Both the position numbers and the translations under genes were made by a program. Source: Stenotrophomonas daejeonensis (GTDB lineage: Bacteria; Pseudomonadota; Gammaproteobacteria; Xanthomonadales; Xanthomonadaceae). From it: a stretch of DNA of 37,662 nucleotides. Shown here piece after piece: positions 15,890 to 26,375 of the stretch. The stretch is from NCBI RefSeq assembly GCF_001431505.1, contig NZ_LDJP01000054.1:1-37662 (forward strand). Direction: 5' to 3'. Positions within the stretch are counted from its first letter, which is position 1. Each line of letters starts with the position of its first letter. A model generated the notes under the pieces. It was not told the DNA's origin. It searched no databases and was given only the letters and a program-made list of their open reading frames with translations.

Positions 15890-18367
15890 TCATTTGGTCG
15901 AAGCCGCCGGCGCATTCTTCACGTAGCGGTCGAACCAGGCCAGCATTTCGGCCACCAGCTGTTCGTTGGATTCCAGTGCGGTGTACCAGTGCGGTTCGTG
16001 CGGCAGCATCACCAGGCGGGTGGTGCCGCCGTTGCCGCGGATGGCCTGGTAGAGCTTGCGCGACTGGAACGGCTCGGTGCCGGGGTTGGCGTCGTCCTCG
16101 CCGTGCACCAGCAGCAGCGGCAGCTTGATCCTGTCGGCATAGAAGTACGGCGAGGCCTTCAGGTATACGTCCTGCGCCTGCCACACCGAGCGGCGCTCGT
16201 TCTGGAAGCCGAACGGGGTGAAGGTCTTGTTGTACGAGCCGCTGGTGGCGACGCCGGCCTTGAACAGGTCGGTGTGGGCGATCAGGTTGGCGGTCATCAG
16301 GCCGCCGTGGCTGTGGCCGGTGACGCCGATGCGGTTGCGATCGACCACGCCCAGTTCCACCGCCTTGTCCACCGCGGCCTTGGCGTCGGCGGTGAGCTGT
16401 TCCAGGTAGGTGTCGTAGGCGCTCTTCGGGTCGCCGACGATCGGGAACGAGGCGTTGTCGATGATGGCATAGCCGGCCAGCAGCATCAGCCGGTACGGCG
16501 CCAGCCGGGTGAAGGTCTGCTGCGAGCCGGACACCTGCCCGGCCTGCGCGCTGTTGGCGAAGTCGGCCGGGTAGGCGTAGAGGATGGCCGGCAGGCGCTG
16601 GCCTTCCTGGTAGCCCGGCGGGGTGTACAGGGTGAAGGACAGGTCGATGCCGTCGGCACGCTTGTAGGTGACCAGCCGCTTCTGGATCTGCCGCACTTCC
16701 GGCGTGGGGTCGGCGACATGGGTCAGCGCACGGCCTTCGGCGGCGTACTGCGCCTCGCCTTCCCTGGCCGCGGCATCACGCGCGCCCAGTTCGCGCAGCC
16801 AGGCGTTGGGCGGGTCGATCACCGACTGGTGCCAGGTGAGGTAGCGGCCGGGTTCGGCGGTGAAGCCGAGGAACTGGTCGTAGGCGTCGGCGGCACTGCG
16901 GAACAGGCGCTCGCTCTCGAGCGTGGCCAGGTCCAGCCGGTCGAGGAACGGGCGGTCGCCCTGCGGCGAGCTGCCCTGCCCGCGCAGGAACACCTTGCCG
17001 TCCTCCTCGCGCACCACGTAGGCGCCGTTGGGCAGGCGCTGGTAGACGAAGCTGCCCGGGTCGCCATACAGCTCGTCGCTGGACAGGTCCCACAGCAGGC
17101 GCGCTTCCCGCTTCGGGTCGTCGATGTCGACGATGCGGGTCTGGCGCCAGTGGCGGTTCTCGTCGTATTCGTTGAGGAAGCTGCGCTGCGGTTGCGCGGT
17201 CCAGTCGAAGCCGGCGTAGCGCTGGGTGGTGCGGGCGATCTCGCGCGGCGCCGCGGTGAACGGCGCGGACTGCAGCATCAGCTTGTCGCGCTGCGGCACG
17301 CTGACGTTCCAGTCGCCCTTGTCCAGCGCTTCGGCCCAGACCAGCGTGGCCGGGTCGGTGGCACGCCAGTCGAAATCGCGCGGGCCTTCCGGCACACCGT
17401 GCACCGGCACGCGCTCGGCCAGCGGCAGCGAGGCGATGCGCACGCTCTTGCCGGTGGTCACGTCCAGCACGTCCACGTCGTAGGCGAAGCGCTGGTAGGT
17501 GACTGCGTGCGAGAACGGCGGCTTGATGGTCTCGGTCAGCACGTGCACGCCGTCGGGTGCGCCGTTGACGTCGTTGTACAGCTGCGGCACGCCGACCGGA
17601 TTCACCTTGCCGGAAGCGGCCTCGACCACCGCCAGCTGCGACTGGCCGTAGTAGGCGAACAGGCGTTCGTCGTGCTCGCTGGCGAGCGTATCGCGGGTTT
17701 CGTAGGTGCTGCTCACGCCCTTGGCGCCGAGCGATTCCTGCACGTCCGGGCCATACACGTCATCGCCGGCCGGCGCCGGGCCCTGGTCGGCGGGCACCAG
17801 CTTGACCAGCAGACGGTTGCCGCCATCCAGCCACTGCACGGTGCTGCCGAACATGGGGTTCAGGCGCGCGCCCGGGATCTGCCGGACCTGGCCGCTGGCG
17901 GCATCGCCCACCCACAGCTGTACGGAATCGGCGACGACGTTCTGGAAGGCGAAGCGCTGGCCGTCCGGCGACCACAGCGCGCCGCCGGCGCAGGCGTCCT
18001 TCGGCAGCGGCACGCGGGTTTCCTTGCCGCTGGCGATGTCCACCAGGGTGAAGTCGGCCACGCAGGCGGGGATGCCGTAGCCGCCCGGGGTGTCGTGGCG
18101 GCTGCGGTTGCCCGGCTCCAGGCGCAGGCCGGCCAGCTTCAGGTACGGCCGGGCGACGCGGCTGATCGACGGATAGGTCTGGCTGGTGGTCAGCAGCAGG
18201 CGCTTGCCGGTGGGGTCGACGCTGGGCATCGGCGGCGGCGGCGCGGTCAGCACCTTCAGCAGTTCGGCCGGCGGCTTGGCGTACTCGGCGGATGCAGGCG
18301 TGGCGAGGAACAGGCTGCTGGCGCTCACCGCGAGCGCGGTGATGCAGGCGGTACGGTGGATGGACAT
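15890..18367 (-). CDS. Exported S9D-type serine peptidase (glutamyl endopeptidase-like)
   Basis: An 825-residue exported serine peptidase. A signal peptide (MSIHRTACI..., cleavage near TPASA) leads a long beta-propeller region (about 50-560) and a C-terminal alpha/beta-hydrolase domain. The catalytic triad is S686 in GHSHGG, D759 in HGEDDANPG and H793 in PHEPHWY. The run TLTPFGFQNE-like (here TFTPFGFQNE) and the HGEDDxNPG motif match the S9D subgroup, whose plant chloroplast member cleaves after glutamate. The start is ATG 18367, with GGGAGG four bases upstream. Activity against Glu-X bonds in the periplasm is inferred from the subgroup. It is a single-gene unit. Confidence 0.9.
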   Translation of the reverse strand: MSIHRTACITALAVSASSLFLATPASAEYAKPPAELLKVLTAPPPPMPSVDPTGKRLLLTTSQTYPSISRVARPYLKLAGLRLEPGNRSRHDTPGGYGIPACVADFTLVDIASGKETRVPLPKDACAGGALWSPDGQRFAFQNVVADSVQLWVGDAASGQVRQIPGARLNPMFGSTVQWLDGGNRLLVKLVPADQGPAPAGDDVYGPDVQESLGAKGVSSTYETRDTLASEHDERLFAYYGQSQLAVVEAASGKVNPVGVPQLYNDVNGAPDGVHVLTETIKPPFSHAVTYQRFAYDVDVLDVTTGKSVRIASLPLAERVPVHGVPEGPRDFDWRATDPATLVWAEALDKGDWNVSVPQRDKLMLQSAPFTAAPREIARTTQRYAGFDWTAQPQRSFLNEYDENRHWRQTRIVDIDDPKREARLLWDLSSDELYGDPGSFVYQRLPNGAYVVREEDGKVFLRGQGSSPQGDRPFLDRLDLATLESERLFRSAADAYDQFLGFTAEPGRYLTWHQSVIDPPNAWLRELGARDAAAREGEAQYAAEGRALTHVADPTPEVRQIQKRLVTYKRADGIDLSFTLYTPPGYQEGQRLPAILYAYPADFANSAQAGQVSGSQQTFTRLAPYRLMLLAGYAIIDNASFPIVGDPKSAYDTYLEQLTADAKAAVDKAVELGVVDRNRIGVTGHSHGGLMTANLIAHTDLFKAGVATSGSYNKTFTPFGFQNERRSVWQAQDVYLKASPYFYADRIKLPLLLVHGEDDANPGTEPFQSRKLYQAIRGNGGTTRLVMLPHEPHWYTALESNEQLVAEMLAWFDRYVKNAPAASTK

Positions 18368-18483
18368 GCGGCCTCCCTGATTATGCGGTGCCGGCAGCGC
18401 ATCCCGCGCCGGCATCGGCCGAATCTAGCACCGCGCCGATGGTGCCCGGATGGGCCAGATGGCATGGATGGCGCAGACGAAAA

Positions 18484-18501
18484 GAGCCGCTTGCGCGGCT
18501 C
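18484..18501 (-). terminator. Rho-independent terminator after the OmpA-family gene
   Basis: Stem GAGCCGC/GCGGCTC with a 4-base loop. Read leftward it is followed by TTTTCG, a short T-tract. It lies 27 bases past the stop of the OmpA-family gene. Confidence 0.75.
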
Positions 18502-18527
18502 CCTTCGTCACGATCGTGCGGACCGGC

Positions 18528-19226
18528 TCACGAACGCAGCGGGATCACCCGGATCTCGACCCGGCGGTTCTGCGCGCGGCCGGCCTCGGTGTCGTTGCTG
18601 GCGATCGGGTAGGCCTTGCCGGCGCCCAGCGTCTCGATGCGCTCGCGCTGCACGCCCTGCGCGCTGAGGTAGGCGGCCACGGCGTCGGCGCGCTCCTTGG
18701 AGATGCGGTTGTTGACCGCGTCGGTGCCGATGCTGTCGGTGTGGCCGACCACCTCGATCATGGTCTGGTTGTACTCGGCCAGGGTCGAGGCCACGCCGTT
18801 GAGCGCGCCGTAGAACTGCGGCTTGAGCGTGGTCTTGTTGAAGTCGAAGGTGATGCCGTCGGGCAGGTTCAGGGTGATGTTGTCGCCCTGGCGCTGCACG
18901 TCGATGCCGGTGTTGGCGGTGCGCTCGCGCAGCGCGCGTTCCTGGCGGTCCTGGTAGTTGCCGACGGCTGCGCCACCCAGCGCGCCGATGCCGGCGCCGA
19001 TCATCGCGTGCTGGCGGCGCTCGGTGGCGCTGCTGCCGCTGAGCAGGCCGGCGGCGGTGCCGATGGCGGCACCGATCAGCGCGCCCTTGCCGGTACGGTT
19101 CTGCTGCTGGGTCGGGTTGCCGTAGGGGTCGCTCTGCACATACGAGCCGCCGGTGGCGCAGGCCGACAGCATGGCGGTGGCCAGCAGGCCGAGGGAGACA
19201 TTGCGGAAAGCGGTACGAGCAGTCAT
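18528..19226 (-). CDS. OmpA-family lipoprotein with glycine-zipper domain (YiaD-like)
   Basis: A 232-residue outer-membrane lipoprotein. The lipobox is LSAC after a short signal peptide. A glycine-zipper region (about 45-95, GALIGAAIGTAAGLL and MIGAGIGALGGAAVG) follows, then a C-terminal OmpA peptidoglycan-binding domain (about 115-228). That domain contains VVGHTDSIGTDAVNNRISKERA and GRAQNRRVEI. The family tethers the outer membrane to diaminopimelate in murein. The start at ATG 19226 has AAGGAG seven bases upstream; the frame continues upstream but without similarity. E. coli YiaD has the same domain order. Confidence 0.9.
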   Translation of the reverse strand: MTARTAFRNVSLGLLATAMLSACATGGSYVQSDPYGNPTQQQNRTGKGALIGAAIGTAAGLLSGSSATERRQHAMIGAGIGALGGAAVGNYQDRQERALRERTANTGIDVQRQGDNITLNLPDGITFDFNKTTLKPQFYGALNGVASTLAEYNQTMIEVVGHTDSIGTDAVNNRISKERADAVAAYLSAQGVQRERIETLGAGKAYPIASNDTEAGRAQNRRVEIRVIPLRS

Positions 19227-19381
19227 GGGACTCTCCTTGCATGGGCCGGCGCCGCCGGCGTGGAATTCGCCGGCAGCATAAACAGCGCGGCGCGATAAGC
19301 GCATGACGATGCCGGCGCCGTCGTGGCCTCCATTCATCTACCTGTCCGCGCATTCATCGATGCCGTTGGGAGTCATCTCGC

Positions 19382-19825
19382 TCAGCGTTCCCCGGCCGCG
19401 CTCCAGTCGGCGCTGTAGAGCTGCCAGTCACCGTCGTGCTCGCGCCAGCCGCTGGTCACCTGCCAGACCTGCCCGCGCTCGGGCAGGAAGCGGCCGTTGC
19501 CGCCGGTCAGCAGCACGGTGAAGCGCACCGTGGCCGTGCCCTGCCCCATTTCGACCTCCAGCGGCCCGGTGCGCACGCCGACCTTGGCATTGAGCAGCAG
19601 TTGGCCGCGCAGCAGGCGTTCCAGCCCGTCGCGGTCCAGCCCGTCGTTGCCGATGAAGTCCGGCGCCACCCGCGCCATGAACGCCCTGGGCTGGCCGTTT
19701 TCCGCCGCTTCCTGCATCGCCGCCACCTCCGCGCGCAGGCGCTGCTCCGGCTCCTGCCGGGCGCAGGCGGCAAGCGCGCAGGCGATCAATGCAATACGCA
19801 GGCAGTTCAACACCGTTCGGGCCAC
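19382..19825 (-). CDS. Small lipoprotein of unknown function
   Basis: A 147-residue product from a GTG start at 19825 with GGGAG six bases upstream. A lipoprotein signal peptide ends at LAAC. The mature part begins with a helix ([16 protein letters not shown]) and then alternating strands such as [13 protein letters not shown] and [24 protein letters not shown]. This pattern resembles the NTF2-like cone fold, but I assign no function. It is divergent from fadD, with 109 bases between the starts. Confidence 0.72.
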   Translation of the reverse strand: MARTVLNCLRIALIACALAACARQEPEQRLRAEVAAMQEAAENGQPRAFMARVAPDFIGNDGLDRDGLERLLRGQLLLNAKVGVRTGPLEVEMGQGTATVRFTVLLTGGNGRFLPERGQVWQVTSGWREHDGDWQLYSADWSAAGER

Positions 19826-19934
19826 GCTCTACTCCCTTCGCCTTTTCCATTCTGGACGGTATGCTGCCACCAACGGCGGCGCCGTGCCGGGCCGCACATT
19901 CGATACGAACCACATGCAAATCCTGGAGGGGATG

Positions 19935-21617
19935 ATGAATCGGGAACGTCCGTGGCTGCAGAGTTATCCCGCCGGCGTGCCGGCGGAGATCGATGTCGAG
20001 GAGTTCCGCTCGGTCGTCTCGGTGTTCGACGCCTCCGTCGCCCGCTTCCGCGACCGCCCCGCCTATTCCAACTTCGGCAAGACCCTCACCTACGGCGAGG
20101 CCGATGCGCTGGTCAGCCAGTTCGCCGCCTACCTGCTGGGCGAGCTGCAACTGAAGAAGGGCGACCGCGTCGCGGTGATGATGCCCAACTGCCTGCAGTA
20201 CCCGATCGCCACCTTCGGCATCCTGCGCGCCGGCCTGACCGTGGTGAACGTCAACCCGCTGTACACCGCGCGCGAGCTCAAGCACCAACTGGTCGACGCC
20301 GGCGCCTCGGTGCTGGTGGTGGTGGACAATTTCGGCGACACCGTGCAGCAGGTCATCGCCGACACCCCGGTCAAGCAGGTGGTCACCACCGGCCTGGGCG
20401 ACATGCTCGGCTTCCCCAAGGGCGCCATCGTCAACTTCGTGCTCAAGTACGTGAAGAAGATGGTGCCGGACTACCGCATCCCCGGCGCCGTCCGCTTCCG
20501 CGAGGCGCTGCGCCTGGGCAGCGGCCACACCCTGCCGCCGGTGGAGATCAGCCACGACGACATCGCCTTCCTGCAGTACACCGGCGGCACCACCGGCGTG
20601 GCCAAGGGCGCGATGCTCACCCACCGCAACCTGATCGCCAACATGCAGCAGGCCTCGGCGTGGATCTCCGCCTCGGGAGTCAAACCCGGTGAGGAAGTCA
20701 TCATCACCGCGCTGCCGCTGTACCACATCTTCGCGCTGACCGCGAACGGGCTGGTCTTCATGAAGCTCGGCGGGCTCAATTACCTGATCACCAACCCGCG
20801 CGACATGAAGGGCTTCGTCAAGGAGCTCAAGGGCACCCGCTTCACCGCCATCACCGGCGTCAACACGCTGTTCAACGGCCTGCTCAACACCCCCGGCTTC
20901 GACGAGGTGGACTTCTCCGCGCTCAAGGTCACCCTCGGCGGCGGCATGGCGGTGCAGCGCGCGGTGGCCGAGAAGTGGAAGAAGGTCACCGGCGTCACCC
21001 TGGTGGAAGCCTACGGCCTGACCGAGACCTCGCCGGCGGCCTGCATCAACCCGCTGGACCTGGCCGAATACAACGGCGCCATCGGCCTGCCCATCCCTTC
21101 CACCGATGCCTGCGTCAAGGACGATGACGGCAAGACGCTGGCCACCGGCGAAGTGGGCGAACTGTGCATCCGCGGCCCGCAGGTGATGAAGGGCTACTGG
21201 CAGCGCCCGGACGAAACCGCCCAGGCCATCGACGCCGACGGCTGGCTGCATACCGGCGACATGGCGAAGATGGACGAGAAGGGCTTCTTCTACATCGTCG
21301 ACCGCAAGAAGGACATGATCCTGGTGTCGGGCTTCAACGTGTACCCGAACGAGGTCGAGGACGTGATCGCGATGATGCCCGGCGTGCTGGAAGTGGCCGC
21401 GGTGGGCGTGCCCAGCGAGAAGTCCGGCGAGGTGGTCAAGGTGGTCATCGTCAAGAAGGACCCCAACCTGACCGAGGAACAGGTCAAGGAGTTCGCCCGC
21501 GCCAACCTCACCGGCTACAAGCACCCGCGCATCGTCGAGTTCCGCACCGAGCTGCCCAAGACCAACGTCGGCAAGATCCTGCGCCGCGAACTGCGCGACG
21601 CCCCGCCGCAGGCCTGA
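19935..21617 (+). CDS. fadD: FadD, long-chain-fatty-acid-CoA ligase
   Basis: Activates long-chain fatty acids to acyl-CoA with ATP, via an acyl-adenylate, at the inner membrane. It feeds beta-oxidation and, in Xanthomonadaceae, also affects fatty-acid signal turnover. The 560-residue protein has the AMP-binding P-loop [16 protein letters not shown], the YGLTETSP motif, and the hinge and FACS signature [20 protein letters not shown] then [19 protein letters not shown]. Near the C-terminus is the adenylating-step lysine in [12 protein letters not shown] chose ATG 19935, five bases after GGAGG; ATG 19932 would put the ribosome site only two bases away. The next gene follows 28 bases later. Confidence 0.95.
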   Translation: MNRERPWLQSYPAGVPAEIDVEEFRSVVSVFDASVARFRDRPAYSNFGKTLTYGEADALVSQFAAYLLGELQLKKGDRVAVMMPNCLQYPIATFGILRAGLTVVNVNPLYTARELKHQLVDAGASVLVVVDNFGDTVQQVIADTPVKQVVTTGLGDMLGFPKGAIVNFVLKYVKKMVPDYRIPGAVRFREALRLGSGHTLPPVEISHDDIAFLQYTGGTTGVAKGAMLTHRNLIANMQQASAWISASGVKPGEEVIITALPLYHIFALTANGLVFMKLGGLNYLITNPRDMKGFVKELKGTRFTAITGVNTLFNGLLNTPGFDEVDFSALKVTLGGGMAVQRAVAEKWKKVTGVTLVEAYGLTETSPAACINPLDLAEYNGAIGLPIPSTDACVKDDDGKTLATGEVGELCIRGPQVMKGYWQRPDETAQAIDADGWLHTGDMAKMDEKGFFYIVDRKKDMILVSGFNVYPNEVEDVIAMMPGVLEVAAVGVPSEKSGEVVKVVIVKKDPNLTEEQVKEFARANLTGYKHPRIVEFRTELPKTNVGKILRRELRDAPPQA

Positions 21618-21645
21618 CTCCCCCTCCCATCACCAGGAACCACCC

Positions 21646-22008
21646 ATGAGCGACCCCGTACTGGAAGTGGTCATCAAGCTGGCCGAGAACAGCCCCGAGA
21701 TCGACATCCCGGTCACCCTGACCGTGGGCGGCCTGCTGATCTCCGGGCGCGTCATCAGCCGCGAGAACTACATGCAGGAGAACTGGCTCACCGCCAGCAT
21801 CGAGGAAGGCATCAAGCAGGCGCTGGCGCAGATCGGCGAGGACCCCAAGCCCGCCGACGGCCACCGCCACTACATCCACCTGCGCGACGTGCGCTATTTC
21901 TCGCCGGGCCAGTCGCCGACCCCGAGCGTGGGCACGGTGACCTGCCGCATCGCGCTGGCACACGTCTCGGCCTTCCACTTCGGCTTCCTGTCGCTGGCCG
22001 AGGGCTGA
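21646..22008 (+). CDS. GvpU-like protein without gas-vesicle neighbours
   Basis: A 120-residue soluble protein. The core resembles GvpU of Bacillus megaterium gas-vesicle clusters: a strand pair ending VGGLLISGRVISRENYM, a middle acidic helix, YIHLRDVRYFSPG, and a final TCRIALAHVSAFHFGFL. GvpU is an accessory protein thought to regulate gas-vesicle clustering. No GvpA or other gvp gene lies in the window, so the name describes the fold and not a proven gas-vesicle role. It starts 28 bases after fadD with AGGAA upstream, probably on the same transcript, which ends at the hairpin at 22128. Its role next to fatty-acid activation is unknown. Confidence 0.65.
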   Translation: MSDPVLEVVIKLAENSPEIDIPVTLTVGGLLISGRVISRENYMQENWLTASIEEGIKQALAQIGEDPKPADGHRHYIHLRDVRYFSPGQSPTPSVGTVTCRIALAHVSAFHFGFLSLAEG

Positions 22009-22039
22009 GCTCCGGCTGGAGCGTGGGCGCGAGGCCCGT

Positions 22040-22112
22040 GGATGCGGGGCTTGCCCCGCATGGGGCTTGGCCGGGAAAGCCCTGTATTGGGCAAGCCCCA
22101 TACCCACGAATC
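22040..22112. repeat. Paired-hairpin REP element, copy 1
   Basis: Hairpin ATGCGGGG-CTTG-CCCCGCAT (22042-22061) is followed by a linker with GGGAAAGCC. A second, weaker palindrome, TATTGGGCAAGCCCCATA, lies around 22085-22102. The same build occurs at 29522-29585 and 36839-36908 in the window. Confidence 0.75.
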
Positions 22113-22127
22113 CCCGCTTGTAACGAG

Positions 22128-22154
22128 AGGGCCTTGCCATGCCGGCAAGGCCCT
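22128..22154 (+). terminator. Terminator after the GvpU-like gene
   Basis: 11-bp stem AGGGCCTTGCC/GGCAAGGCCCT with a 5-base loop, followed by TTTCGTTT. It ends the fadD-gvpU-like transcript and, lying 26 bases beyond the lysS stop, may also stop leftward transcription. Confidence 0.8.
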
Positions 22155-22179
22155 TTCGTTTCCGCCATCGGCGATGCGC

Positions 22180-23694
<1,515 letters not shown>

Positions 23695-23746
23695 GGCGGC
23701 GATGTTCGGTACGTGGGGAGTTTTCTGACTTTCTGCAGGATCGACG

Positions 23747-23801
23747 TCAGTCGCGACCGGATTCACCGGTAAAGCTTCATCGCGACTTGCGTCGCTCCTA
23801 C
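23747..23801 (-). repeat. GTAG-headed REP (SMAG-like) between prfB and lysS
   Basis: Read on the minus strand it begins GTAGGAGCGACGCAAGTCGCG. This has the GTAG head followed by a GCGAC/GTCGC stem around TTGC (23782-23795). A second inverted arm, CGCGACTG, lies near 23748. Such elements are dispersed in Stenotrophomonas and Xanthomonas genomes. Confidence 0.7.
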
Positions 23802-23819
23802 AGGGGCAAAACGAGGTGT

Positions 23820-24945
23820 TTACGCGTCGATGCGCTTGGAGCCGGCCTCCAGGCCGGACTTCAGGCTGGCTTCGACGAATTCGTCCAGGTCGCCGTCCAG
23901 CACCTTCTGCGTGTCGCTGCGTTCGATGCCGGTGCGCAGGTCCTTGATGCGGCTCTGGTCGAGCACGTAGTTGCGGATCTGGCTGCCCCAGCCGATGTCG
24001 GACTTGGTGGCTTCCAGCGCGTCACGCTCGGCATTGCGCTTCTGCACTTCCAACTCGTACAGCTTGGCCGCCAGCATCTTCATCGCGCGATCGCGGTTGG
24101 CGTGCTGGCTGCGCTCGGTCTGGCAGGCCACCACCGTGTTGGTCGGCACGTGGGTGATGCGCACGGCCGACTCGGTCTTGTTGACGTGCTGGCCACCGGC
24201 ACCCGAGGAACGGTACACGTCGGTCTTCAGGTCGGCCGGGTTGATGTCGATGTCGATGCTGTCATCCACTTCCGGCGACACGAACACCGAGGTGAAGCTG
24301 GTGTGGCGGCGGTTGTCCGAGTCGAACGGGCTCTTGCGCACCAGCCGGTGCACGCCGATCTCGGTCTTCAGCCAGCCATAGGCGAAGTCGCCCTCGACAC
24401 GGAAGGTCGCCGACTTGATGCCGGCCACGTCGCCGCCGGAGACTTCCAGCAGCTCGGTCTTCCAGCCGCGGCTCTCGGCCCAGCGCAGGTACATGCGCAG
24501 CAGGATCTCGGCCCAGTCCTGCGCCTCGGTGCCGCCGGCGCCGGCCTGGATGTCGACGAAGGCGTTGGCCGAGTCCATCTGCCCGGAGAACATGCGCTGG
24601 AATTCCAGCTTCTCCACGTGGCTCTGGTACTTGTCCAGGTCGGCGACCACCGCCAGCGCGGTGTCCTCGTCCTGCTCGCTCTCGGCCAGTTCCAGCAGCT
24701 CGCTGCACTCGGTCATGCCGTCGAGCACGCTGGCGATGCCGACCACGGTCTTCTCCAGCAGGGAGCGCTCGCGGCCGAGGTTCTGCGCGTATTCGGCGTT
24801 GTTCCAGATGTCCGGGTTTTCCAGCTCCCGGGTTACTTCCTCAAGGCGTTCTTTCTTGACGTCGTAGTCAAAGATACCCCCTGAGCGATACCACCCGATC
24901 GGTCAGATCGGCGATTCGCTGGCGGACGGGATTCAGTTCGATCAT
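23820..24945 (-). CDS. prfB: PrfB, peptide chain release factor 2, with programmed +1 frameshift
   Basis: Recognises UAA and UGA and triggers peptidyl-tRNA hydrolysis. Translation begins at ATG 24945 and reads 25 codons to CTT-TGA at 24873-24868. A +1 shift on CTT then continues with GAC at 24869 for 349 codons, giving 374 residues, normal for RF2. The catalytic GGQ lies in [15 protein letters not shown] and the SPF stop-codon reader in VRKSPFDSD. The in-frame TGA is the known autoregulatory device and not damage: low RF2 favours the shift. It is the upstream member of the prfB-lysS pair. Confidence 0.97.
24867..24882 (-). promoter_or_regulatory. prfB recoding site
   Basis: AGGGGGTATCTTTGAC holds the classic elements: an internal Shine-Dalgarno-like AGGGGG, a 3-base spacer, the slippery CTT, the UGA stop and a following C. 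This matches the RF2 autoregulation site of most bacteria. Confidence 0.95.
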
Positions 24946-25110
24946 GGTCGGCTCGTGGCAATGCAGACAAGCTGGCGATTCTAGCATTCCACGCCCGCCC
25001 ATCATCCCCCGGGCAGGCTGCCGGAACATGCGTGGCCGGCGCCTGCTTGCCGGTAGAATCGCGCCATTCCGCACCCATCGCGGTTTCCCGCCAAGCCAAA
25101 GGACTTACGC

Positions 25111-26262
25111 TTGAACACACGCCCCGCCCGCCTTTTCACCGCGCTCTCCCTTGCCCTGGCGCTGGCCGCCTGCCACAAGCTCGGCAGCGGCGCCGGCGAC
25201 GGCACCCCCGGTCTTGCCGTCGGCAGCAGCGTCACCGGTGAAATCACCTCGTCCAGCCGCCTGAACTACAACGACGGCAGCCGCCACCAGGGCTACGAGG
25301 TCACGCTGAAGAACGGCGAGGCCATCGCGCTGGAACTGGGCGGCTCGCTCAACGGCCAGCTGTCGGTGTTCGACGGCCAGACCCTGCTGGCCACCGCCTC
25401 CGCCCGCGGGCAGGACGCGGAAAGCGGCAATGCCGGCACGGTGAGCCTGGCGTTCCGCGCGCCGAAGGACGGCACCTACCTGGTGGCGGTGAACAGCGCC
25501 GGCGCCGACGCGTTCGGCCCGTTCAAGCTCGACAGCAGCAGCGTCACCCCGTACGACGGCAAGCCGCTGGTCGCCGACAGCGAAGCCATCGACTGGCTGG
25601 TGGGCGAAAAACAGGACTACACGCTCAAGGTCGACAAGGCCGGCATCTACACCATCAGCATGGAGTCGGGCGGGCTGGACACCTACCTGCACCTGAGCGG
25701 CCGCAACACCGACATCGAGGACGACGACGGCGGCGGCAACCTCAACGCCCGCATCCGCGCCTACCTCGAACCGGGCGACTACAGCATCGGCGCATCGGCG
25801 CTGAACGGCGGCACCGGCTCGTTCAAGCTGCGCGTGGGCCTGACCCCGGTCGACAAGGGCCTGGCCACCCGCGACGGCACCGCGCTGGCCATCGGCCAGA
25901 CCACGCCGGGCATGATCGACTCGCGCGGCCGCCGCAGCTTCGCGCTCACCCTCGACGGCACCCGCCAACTGCAGTTCGACGCCATCGCCGACAACTTCGA
26001 CCCGGTGCTGCACGTCACCGGCCCGGGCATCGACGCCGAGGACGACGACGGCGGCGACGGCACCAACGCCCGCCTCACCCTGCGCATGGGCCCGGGGCGT
26101 TACACCGTCGCCGTTTCCAGCCTCGGCAGCCAGCAGGGTGTGTTCGAACTGGAAACCACCGACCTCGGCACCGACGCGGCCACTCCGGCCAACAGCAACC
26201 GCAAGGGCGAAGCGGAAGCCGCCGCTGCCGCCGCCGAGGCAGCCGCCGTCGAAGCGGATTGA
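25111..26262 (+). CDS. Lipoprotein of three PPC-like beta repeats
   Basis: A 383-residue lipoprotein from a TTG start with AAAGGA upstream. The signal peptide ends in lipobox LAAC. Three tandem units of about 100 residues resemble bacterial pre-peptidase C-terminal (PPC) domains. Each has a strand with Y-T/S-L, then (in units 2 and 3) an acidic DDDGG motif followed by NARI or NARL and a (E/G)PG-(D/R)Y turn. DDDGG falls near residues 209 and 311. The C-terminus is a 20-residue Ala/Glu tail. PPC units are usually found beside secreted peptidases; here no catalytic domain is present. The next gene is a paralogue, so duplication is clear. The function is unknown. Confidence 0.75.
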   Translation: MNTRPARLFTALSLALALAACHKLGSGAGDGTPGLAVGSSVTGEITSSSRLNYNDGSRHQGYEVTLKNGEAIALELGGSLNGQLSVFDGQTLLATASARGQDAESGNAGTVSLAFRAPKDGTYLVAVNSAGADAFGPFKLDSSSVTPYDGKPLVADSEAIDWLVGEKQDYTLKVDKAGIYTISMESGGLDTYLHLSGRNTDIEDDDGGGNLNARIRAYLEPGDYSIGASALNGGTGSFKLRVGLTPVDKGLATRDGTALAIGQTTPGMIDSRGRRSFALTLDGTRQLQFDAIADNFDPVLHVTGPGIDAEDDDGGDGTNARLTLRMGPGRYTVAVSSLGSQQGVFELETTDLGTDAATPANSNRKGEAEAAAAAAEAAAVEAD

Positions 26263-26375
26263 GCAGGCACGGGCCGGTGGCTGCCACCGGCCCCGCAGTT
26301 CCCGACCGGCCGGCTTGCGCTCCATGCGCGGCCGGCGCCCATCGCCACACCCCACCCAACCAAGGAAACCCCCAA

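Noticed and set aside
15863..18667. A 934-codon open frame on the plus strand, antisense to the S9 peptidase
   Set aside because: It is a GC-driven shadow of the peptidase gene; the product is low-complexity, without a fold or ribosome site.
24868..24870. In-frame TGA near the start of prfB as a sign of a pseudogene
   Set aside because: It is part of the standard RF2 frameshift signal, with AGGGGG and CTT in place.
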